Of a stretch of 64,000 bases of DNA, positions 20,655 to 30,318 are shown piece after piece. The stretch comes from Tetradesmus obliquus (lineage: Eukaryota; Chlorophyta; Chlorophyceae; Sphaeropleales; Scenedesmaceae), in the NCBI GenBank assembly GCA_030272155.1, contig CP126204.1, positions 2,533,501 to 2,597,500 of the forward strand, given 5' to 3'. Every line of letters starts with the position of its first letter. Position 1 is the first letter of the stretch. The notes under the pieces are model-generated. The model did no database searches, was not told the origin of the DNA, and saw nothing but the letters and a program-made list of their open reading frames with translations. The position numbers and the translations under genes are program-made.

Positions 20655-22448
20655 ATGAGCACCGGCCCGCAGCCAGCTGTTTTGAAGTTTGAGACACATC
20701 CCAGCCGTACCCTTACGCTTTTGCTATTTAAAGACGTCACCAACGTCGAGTAAGACTATCACTGTTCACAAACGCTGTGCGAGGAAGCTGCCACAGCGTG
20801 CTCAGTACTTCACTTGCGTGGGCTGCAGGGATGTTCGCAGGCACATCACAGAAGCCAAGGATCCGGTGTTTTCGTTCCTCAACGCTGAAACGGTAATCTT
20901 AGGTCATGCTGCACACCTTAGAACGCAGCTGCAGCGCCCTGGTAGCAGCTTGCCCGTGCTGGAGCTGCTCCTGCTGCTGCTGTTGGCCCCAACCATCACC
21001 AGGCAACTCTGCCGCACTTCCACTTCATCCCACCTTCAATGTTGCAACTGCTGCTGTCTGCAGGTTTCTGATGTGTTCCCGTTGCACCTGGCTGGCCACA
21101 AGAGCCTCACCGCCCAGGCCAGTGGCAGCATGGTCACCAAGGGCTTGCACACAGAGCTGGCTTACAGCTTGTCAGGCACCAAGCATGTGAGGCATCAGGC
21201 TGCAAATCTTAGGGCTTTTGATGGGATATATATCATCACTGTTTGCAGGTCGTGTGAACTGGCGGCTGCAGCTGGCCTGTAGCAGCTGCAGCCATGCCAG
21301 CACACAGTTCGCTGTTCAGGAGGCATTGCTCCGCTGCCACAGCCCCCAAGGTTCTGGCAGCATCACACCATTATAGTCACAGCAACTGCTGTTTCCTCAG
21401 AGCTTCTTTGGATCTCAAGTTTTCCATCAGCACCTGTGAGCAGCGCAGGTGTCATTCAGGTGGCTTGTGTGCTGTCATACAGGCAGTGCTGTGCCCTCTC
21501 ACATCTGCAGGCAAATCTTGCTTATCCATATCTGCTTTACTGCTGTGCTGGCTTACTTCTGCTGTGCTGACCATGCACTACTGCAGATTGGCGAGTCACT
21601 GAAGCGCTTTGGTGCCACGGAGACCACCAAGCATCTGCTGGTGGCGCGCTTTGATGCGGCACCTGAGGATGTGAGCACACGGCAGCTGCTTTCAGCGGCA
21701 GCAGCAGCAGAAAGCAGCAGCAGCAGCATGCAGCAGCAGCAGCATGCAGCAGCAGCAGCAGCAGCAGCATGCAGCTGCGGCAGCAGCAGCATGCAGCTGC
21801 GGCAGCAGCAGCAGCTACACACTCAGCACCACATGTGTTCATGGCTCCAACGCCAGTTGATTTGCTGACGGCGTGTGCTGGCAACACACTTCAGCAGCTG
21901 CCAGCTGCACAGTGCATGCATCTGCTCCACTTGCTACTTTTTCGTTGTCCTGGTGCGTCTTGTGCATTTATAAGTCGCTGATTTTGTGCTGCCGATTGCT
22001 TTGTTGCAGGTGGCATTTGCTCAGCAGCTGGTGCAGGGGGAGCAAGTGGATGTTGAACAACTCAAGACGCTCGCCAACCATGAGCTCATAAGCAAGGTAA
22101 CAATCCATTAACTGCTATATCGTCTGGGGATGCACACTTGCTGATGTAGTCCAGTGCGGTGTTGACTTTGAGGGTGCCTGCCGTTGCATATGTCCAGTAA
22201 TCAATCTTCGTGGTTACTTATCAGGGCTGCCAACAATCCGAGTTACACAGCAGTTCTTGAAATACACAGTTTCAAACAAAGAAATTCGTTTTTCACGCTG
22301 CTGAATGCGTGCACTGAGCCGCTACCTGTTCTGCTGCTGCAATGCCTGCTGGTGCTCGCAGAACTACAAGGTCCCACCCGAGGAACTAAAGGCTAGCAGC
22401 ATGGCTGATGCTGTGGCCTGCCGCATCGCAAGCAGGGACGTGGTGTAA
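20655..22448 (+). CDS. CGI121: CGI121/TPRKB, KEOPS complex subunit
   Basis: CGI121 binds the Bud32/PRPK kinase and the tRNA 3' CCA end in the KEOPS (EKC) complex, which makes N6-threonylcarbamoyladenosine on ANN-decoding tRNAs. Six exons keep phase: 20655-20749, 20829-20892, 21064-21186, 21587-21670, 22010-22096, 22362-22448, giving 179 residues (human TPRKB 175). Visible family blocks: LTLLLFKDVTNVE near the N-terminus, a central GLHTELAYSLSGTKHIGESL with KRFGATE, the LLVARFD strand, and the C-terminal DAVACRIASRDVV. All donors are GT and all acceptors CAG. The ATG at 20655 is the only one that gives the conserved N-terminal strand. Intron 4 holds a run of AGC/TGC triplets but no exon echo. 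Confidence 0.93.
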
Positions 22449-22947
22449 CAAGCTGGCAGGATCATGGCTGCACTGTGCACGCAGTTTTCGCTCTAGGGTT
22501 TTGTGACGTCCGGCTTTGCGTACCAGCCTTCTGCTCAGGCAATGCATGCTCAGACGCACATGTACGGCTTTTAGTTAGGTGGTTTATCGAGCCGTATGCA
22601 GCCGTTGACAGAAGTCGACGCCGGCCTATGTACGTGTGCGTGGGCTGATGAAATCATGGGTCACTTGCATGTGTGGCTGTTACACGCCGAATTTCGGAAC
22701 AAAGGCAGTTTGATGATGGATGCAGTGATCAATCTTTGGTATCCCTGCGCGATTATACAGTCGCTGCCTGCAGCTGATTGTTTTTGCGCCAAAGCAGCTC
22801 GAGTTGTACAAGCTTGCTCGAATGATCAGCGGCGCCACCAGACGTTGCAGCACTCTCGGTCAAGCCCCAGCGAAACGTTTAATAGCCTCAACACGCCGCA
22901 GTGCCCTCCAGCCGTTCAGACCTGGGCAGCTGAGCAGCAGCAGCAAC
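22449..22947 (+). other. Intergenic, CGI121 to FAD-Rieske gene
   Basis: No coding signal trusted. TGTAA overlaps the CGI121 stop itself (22444-22448). The start of the FAD-Rieske gene follows at 22948. Confidence 0.5.
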
Positions 22948-24681
22948 ATGGCAGATATATCATCTGCATCAAGGCAGTCTGAGCTCAGGGAGCCACTGAA
23001 GCCTGCTGCTGCATTTGCTGAAGGAGCAGCAGCATACCCAGCCGGTGCCCCTGCAGGTGCGGCAGAGCTCTGTCAGCACATGTAGTACACACAGCCAGCC
23101 GATCCTGCACGGCGGCGGCAAGTCCTGCATGTGATGCTGCAGCACACACCGCAGCTCCTGGACAACAAGTGCATTGCATCACGTATGGTCGCTATTGATG
23201 TGCAAACCTGCTGCAGTGTACATGAAACCCAAGTCAGAAGGCCGTTCAGTGATTGTCTCTGTGCATTGCACATTGCTGGTGGAGCCAGCATCGATGCTGT
23301 TGACCTCACCCAGGCAGCACTGCAGTACCACTAGCCAGCAGTAGCACCTGAACTTCAGACAAGGCTTGTCTATGTTGCATGGTGTGTGCTGTGTCCTGCA
23401 TTGAACCTTGCAGGCCCTGCTGACGTGGCACATGAGGATGACGGCCCAATGCGCTTCAGGGGCAACGGGGGCGAGAGCACCACACGGCCACGCAGGGGAG
23501 TAGCAGTGCCAGGTGCGCTTGCTGCTGCTGCTGCTGCTGCTGCTGTTACGGCAGCAGCTAAATGCACAGCTTCATGTGCCGCAGTGACTGCAGCTGCACA
23601 CGCATCTGCATTGGCGCGCACTATCTGCCCATAATTCCTTCACGCAAGAACCTCAAAGTGCGCTGACACTGCGGCGTGTCTGCTGCTGCTGCTGCTTCTC
23701 AGGGCTTGCTGCCAACTGCTGGGGTCAGGATGAGCTCAAGCAGCGCTACCCGCAGCTGACCGAGGATGTGGATGCTGACGTGTGCATTGTGGGCGGGGGC
23801 ATCAGCGGGCTTACCACTGCCTACCTGCTGGCCAAAGCAGGTGAGTGGGTCAGGCTGTGGGTTGGTGTTGGCATGCGCATATGCCTGAAGACGTGGATGC
23901 TGACGTGTGCATTGTGGACAGAGGATTAACGCGCTCACCACTGCTTACCTGCTGGCAAAAGCAGGTGGGGTTCTGGCTGTGTTGTTGTGTGGGCTCGGCA
24001 GTGTGCCTCTGTGCAGTTGTACTCGCTTGACAGTGCAATGCAGCTGCTGCACGCGTGTGACATGTAGCCCAGACGCACTGCGTTGGTGGCACCAATAATG
24101 ATAGCATTGCAAATACCCCCGCCGCTGCCCTGCAGGCAAGCGTGTGGTGGTTCTTGAGTCCCGTCTGATCGGCTCAGGCCAGACCGGCTGCAGCCTGGGC
24201 GACACGACTCCCTGGCACACCAGCTGCAACTGACCTGATGCTGCTGCTGCTGCTGCTACTGCTGCTACTGCTGTCCTCCTGCAGGCAAGCGTGTGGCAGT
24301 TCTTAAGTCTCGTCTTATTGGCTCCGGCCAGACTGGCCGCAGCCTGGGTGACATGACGCCCTGGCACACCAACTGCAAAGAAACACTCTATCTGCCCCCT
24401 GCTGCTGCTGCTGCTGCTGCTCTTGTGCTGCAGGCAAGCGTGTTGTGGTGCTGGAGTCCCGCTTGATTGGCTCCGGCCAGACAGGTCGCAGCCTGGGTGA
24501 CATGACGCCCTGGCAAAACAGCCAACACCATGCAGCCGACCCCGCTGCCTCTGCTGCTGCTGCTGCTGCTGCTGCCCTGCAGGCAAGCGTGTGGTGGTTC
24601 TTGAGTCCCGTCTGATCGGCTCCGGCCAGACCGGCCGCAGCCTGGGTGACATGACGCCCTGGCACACCAGCTGCAACTGAC

Positions 24682-24723
<42 letters not shown>

Positions 24724-24854
24724 GTCCTCCTGCAGGCAAGCGTGTCGTAGTTTTTGAGTCTCGTCTGATTGGCTCTGGCCAGACTGGCCGCAGCCTTGGC
24801 GACATGACGCCCTGGCACACCAGCTGCGACCGACGCTGCTGCTGCTGCGACTGA

Positions 24855-24905
<51 letters not shown>

Positions 24906-27045
24906 CCTCCTGCAGGCAAGCGTGTCGTACTTCTTGAGTCTCGTCTTATTGGCTCTGGCCAGACCGGGCGCTCCCTGGGTGACATGACGCCCTGGCACAC
25001 TGGGCTGTTCAGCAGCCTGGAGCGCTGGACCAACAGGGAGCAGCGCCAGCAGGTGTGATGATCAAAAAGATGATGAGCTCATTCAAAAATAAACAACATG
25101 CATGAACAGATGAATGTATTGCATGCACCTGTTGTGCCTCACGGGGCTGTTCAGCAGCCTGGAGCGCTGGACCAACAGGTAGCAGCGCCAGCAGGTGTGG
25201 GGCGTAGGACAGTTATCGTTGACTCTGTGTTTTACAGACTCCTAAACTGATTGTTTCCCATTTAAATTGGAAATCGTTTTGATGCGTTGCGGCACACTGA
25301 GCTGTTCAGCAGCCTGGAGCGCTGGACCAACAGGGAGCAGCGCCAGCAGGTGTGGGCCAGGATGACATGATATTAGTTTAATCATGGATGTACGATGATC
25401 AACTGTTCAATGTATCCACTTCACCTGTTGTGCCTCATGAAGCTCATGAAGCTGTTTGGCAGCCTGGGGCGCTGGACCAGCAGGGAGCAGCGTCAGCAGG
25501 TGATATGGCGGGGGCTTAGGATGTAATGAACCAACCATTCCCCTTGCGTGGTGCGGTTGGAAGACATTCCCTGTGGCTTTGACCGGGTTCTTGCAGCTGG
25601 TCATGCCTCTCTCTGCCTGCACATCGCCACCACTGATGTCACGCGCCACCAACGCCCTCCCAGCATACAGCACATGCTTGACATGAAACCTTGCTGCGTG
25701 CACTCCTCCTTTTTGCTGCGCCTGATCATCGCATCGCCTGCAGGTGGCTGTCAGCAATGCAGAGGCCATCAACTTTGTGGAGTCTGTCGTTGAGTCAGAA
25801 GGCATCTCCTGCGGCTTCTCCTGCTGCCCCAACTTCCTGCTGGCTGCGTCTGCAATGGCAGTGCCTGGCGACGACAGGGACCCGCCACTCCCCAACGCCT
25901 TTTCATGCACTCAACATCCCGCATCACTGACCAACATCGCATGTTCACTGCCTATCTTTTCTTTGCCTTGCTGCCTGGTGCAGGTGGCTGTCAGCAATGC
26001 AGAGGCCATCAACTTTGTGGAGTCTGTTGTCGAGTCAGAAGGCATATCCTGCGGCTTCTCCCGCTGCCCCAACTTCCTGCTGGCGGCGCCTGCCGTGGCG
26101 GTGCCTGGCGACAGCAGGGACCCCCGGAGTGTGAGCAGCAGGAGCGGCGACGCCAGCGTGCGCGAGGGAGGTGCGTGTTTGCTCGGCTGGCGTGTTTGTT
26201 TGTTGCAGAGGCTAGCTGCTTTGTAATTTGACCAGTGGACGTAGACGTATAGGAGGGCAACAGACGGGTAGTGCTTGTCGAGGCTACTGGCATTTGATAT
26301 GGTTTGGGCTGTTGCAAGGACTGCACGTGCCAGTGGGCGGTGCCTGGGGACTTTTGCAGCGTGAGCACCAGGAGCGGTGATGCCAGTGTGCGCAAGCTTA
26401 AGGGAGGTGTGTGTGCCTGGCCGGCTGCCCTGGCAGATACTGCTTCATGCAGATCTGCAGTGAGCCAGCGGTTCACGTCTTTGCAGTCTTGCAAGCTTTG
26501 CCAGGAATGTTGAAAACCTGCTCGGAACAACGCCGGCACTGCGAACACGCCTTGTGACAATCGTGCAGTCATGTTTTTAACTCGACTTGCACCTGCCACT
26601 GCTGCTGCTGCGGCTCCCACTGCTGCTGCTGCTGCTGCTGCCGCAGAGCGTGTGCTGATGCAGGAGTATGAGGCCTCCAAGGTGGCAGGCCTGGACGTGA
26701 ACATGGTGCGCAATAACAACTGAGCAGTTGCATTGGCATTGATGTTGTTGAACGTGCACTTGCTACATCAAAGTGGCCGGCCTGGACGTGAACATGGTGC
26801 GCTGCAAGCTTGGTTTCACATGCAGGGTGCATCGCGGGAATGATGTAACTGCAGTGCTAGCCCAGCAAGGTGACAGCTGTAGCTGCATGCTCTTTTGCAA
26901 GTGGACGACATGGATTGAGAACAAGTCGGCAGAGGAGCTCCTGGCAGCTCCTGGCAGCTCCTGGCAGTAACGGCTGCCTGAAAAAGCAAACAAGCTGTGT
27001 GAACTCTGCAGCAGGGAGGCATGTTGTCAAGATTCTTTTCACACA

Positions 27046-27076
<31 letters not shown>

Positions 27077-27550
27077 TCAGGTTGAGCTGGACCGCAAGGC
27101 TGCTGGTGGTGGCAGGGCGCTGCAGCTGCCTGATGGCGCGGTGATGAACCCGCTGCTGTATGTGCAGGGCCTGGCTGCAGCTATTACAGGTGGGACAATA
27201 AACTGTATGAGCTTTGGTGGGCTACACATAACCTCAAGCATGATATTTGGGACATCCTACTGCTGCACATGCGGGGCCTGGAGGCAGCCCTCACAAGTAG
27301 GTTGAGCACACAGATGTCCAAGGTGTTTCTGAGGTTGACAAGCAGCTATCAGATAGTGTGCAAGAGCTGCAGGTAGTGAGCACCAGGTAGGTGGCTGCGC
27401 TACAGCTTGCTGACAGACACTACATGCATCTGCTGGTTCCTGCAGGCAACTATGGAGACATGATGTACAAGACCACCCGAATGCACAAGGCCAAGCCTTC
27501 TGCCACACCGTGACATCATCTCTGCAGCTGATTTGCATACAAAACGTATA

Positions 27551-27589
<39 letters not shown>

Positions 27590-28155
27590 ATGCAGGCAGG
27601 CAAGTACGGTGGCAGGATCTACGAGACCACGCGCATGCGCAAGGCCAACTCCTCTGCCACACCGTGACCACATCTCTGCAGCTGGCTTGAAAACATTCCA
27701 CACATGCTGCTGCTGCTGCTGCTGCATGCAGGCAAGTATGGAGGGAGGATCTACGAGACTACCCGCATGCGCAAGGCCAACCCCTCAGCACGCACACTTA
27801 CTACCATGGAGGGCCACACAGTGACAACACGCCAGGGCTATGTGCTGGCCACTGCCTCTCCAGTGACCAGCAGCATCCTGGACTCCGCACTGCATGTACT
27901 GGCGCTGCACGGCAAGCAGCATGTGCGCCGCAGGTGAGCACATTGCACTGGCTGTTTCACTTGCTTCGCCTGATTAACATTTCTAAGGGGTCGCTGTCAA
28001 GACCAGTGACAGGCTTTGGGTTGAGGAGTGCCACCAGGTTCAAGTGGTCGTTTTGTTTGTTAGCGTGGACGTGCAGTTCATTGGGCAGGGCTGCGTGCTG
28101 GCCAGCGCCTCTGCAGTGACCATCAGCATACTTGATTCTGCGCTACACGTGCAAG

Positions 28156-28198
<43 letters not shown>

Positions 28199-28280
28199 GC
28201 AGGTACGTGGTTGCCCTGAAGATCCTTAAGAACAGCAGCTACCAGCCGGGTGTGTACTACGGCATATCTCTGAGCCCCAG

Positions 28281-28317
<37 letters not shown>

Positions 28318-30279
28318 GCAGGTATGTGGTTGCCCTGAAGATCCAGCGGCTACCAGCCGGGTGTGTACTACGGCACACATCAGGATGCCAAGTGCTGCTG
28401 CTGCTGCTGCTGCTGCTGCTGCAGGTATGTGGTTGCTCTGAAGGTCCCCAAGAACAGCGGCTACCAGCCAGGTGTTTACTACGATGCAGGCGAGCCGCAG
28501 CACACTGCACTAATCACACCTGGCAAGGCCAGCACCAAGATGCGGGCTGGCTACCACGATCTGCTGCTGGTGTCAGGCGAGGCACACGACCAGGTGTGGT
28601 GTGTTGCAAACAATGCAGTTTTCAGAGCATTGAAGTTCAACAAGGAGCACGTGCATGTCAGTTGAAGCAGCATCTGATGACAGAAATTGAAGTGTGCATG
28701 AATTCAGCTACCCAGGCTAGCCTGTTGTGTTATTTTGATCATTTAAGTTCAATGCCAGCAGCACCATTCCCGTCAGGTGTCCTGCTGCTGCCACTGCTGC
28801 TCCTGCTGTAGCTGGTCTTCAAGGCTTTCTGCAGTGCTAATGATCTCGTTACTGCCGATGCTGCTGCTGCTGCTGCTGCTGCTGCCCTGGCTGCAGGGCA
28901 AGCGCCCCTCTCAGTACGGCCAGCCGCTGCAGCAGCTGGAGTCATGGGCCCGCACCCGCTGGCCTGCAGCAGGGGAGCGGCTGTACGCCTGGAGCTACAA
29001 CGTGAGTGCTGAGAGGGCAGCAGCAGCAGCAACAGCAGCAGCAGCGTTGCTGGGGTGGCCTGGTTTGCAGCATTGTATGGATTTGGCATGTATGAAGCGG
29101 CAAGTACAGCATGATGAACATAGGCCTTGAATGTTGCGTGCTCTGTACTTTGACCAGGTACAACGATCTGCCTGACATTTCAAACTTGTAGACGACATAC
29201 ACTGAGTATGGAGAGATGGGTGCATGCCCTTGCGGTGCCTGTGCAATGCAAGGACATGCAGCCATCTCACTGTATTTAGTTGCCTTGACGTAGTGCGTTG
29301 CATATTCTGATCACAGCAGTGGCAGCTCTCACATGCAGCTCTTGCAGCACATAGCACTGTTGGCTCTAGAGCTTATCTGGTCAGGAGTATTTTCGAACTC
29401 TGAGATGTTTTTTGCAGCTGCAGTTCTCTTGTCCCAACCTGCAGTCATCACACACAGCAAACAGCAACTGATGCATGTTGTTGCCTTGCGCAGTTTGTGA
29501 GCTAGGTTGGGGCTCCCCTTTGACCTTGTTGCCGTTGCTTGTTGTCATCATTGCATCTTTACTTGTGAGCTGGGTTGCACTTGTTCTTGCAGAAATGGGC
29601 TTGCCAGCAGGGGTGCCTCCTTCAAGAGCAGCTGCAACCCAGCTCATAATGCAGCTGCTGCAAGCAGTAGCCAATGCATAAATGTGCATGGCCAATGGCC
29701 CCGTCAAGAAAAGTGGTTGATTGTTTGATCAAAACTGACACCCAGGTATTTTTATTCCCTCCTTGCCCGCCATGCGTATTGTGACGTAAGCTTGGTGCAA
29801 TGCTTGAAGAGCTGTCTGTGCCTCAAACGGTTTCTGCAGTGAGATGTTTGCTGTATAGATTTGAGCTGTGGTTGCTGCCGCTGCCGTTGCTTGCAGTATT
29901 TCCAAACAGCTGAGGACCTGGGCCTGTATGGCAGCGACCCAACCATCACCACCACAAAGGACGTGTACGTGGCAACAGGTGAGGCGACATCAACCATGAT
30001 TGCTGCAGCTGCAAGTTCAGCTGATGCTTGGTGCAGCCAGATACGCTGCAACGTCAGCTGACGGGGAGCCAGAAGCTGTGTCCGTAGACAGTTGCCAAAT
30101 ACCAGCCTGATGGCTGCTGTTTCATGGTGTGCCACAGCCGCAGCAGGCACACCAGCAGCATTGTGTGTGAAATTGATGTTTGGTCGGTTTGACAATGCAG
30201 ATGCAGCAGTTGCACGGCAGTGCTGCCATTGCTGCAACTCCAGCTCTGCCTGCTGATCTGCTGATGTGTTGCGGCTACT

Positions 30280-30318
<39 letters not shown>

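Noticed and set aside
21687-21816. AGC/TGC-rich stretch in CGI121 intron 4 as a possible CRISPR-like or mini-satellite array
   Set aside because: Irregular trinucleotide runs without constant spacers; plain triplet repeat inside an intron.
23945-25033. Long minus-strand frame of repeated CQGVMSPRLRPVWPEPIRRD units with poly-Gln
   Set aside because: It is the antisense shadow of the exon 4 echo array; the sense strand codes the FAD-domain segment and has splice sites.
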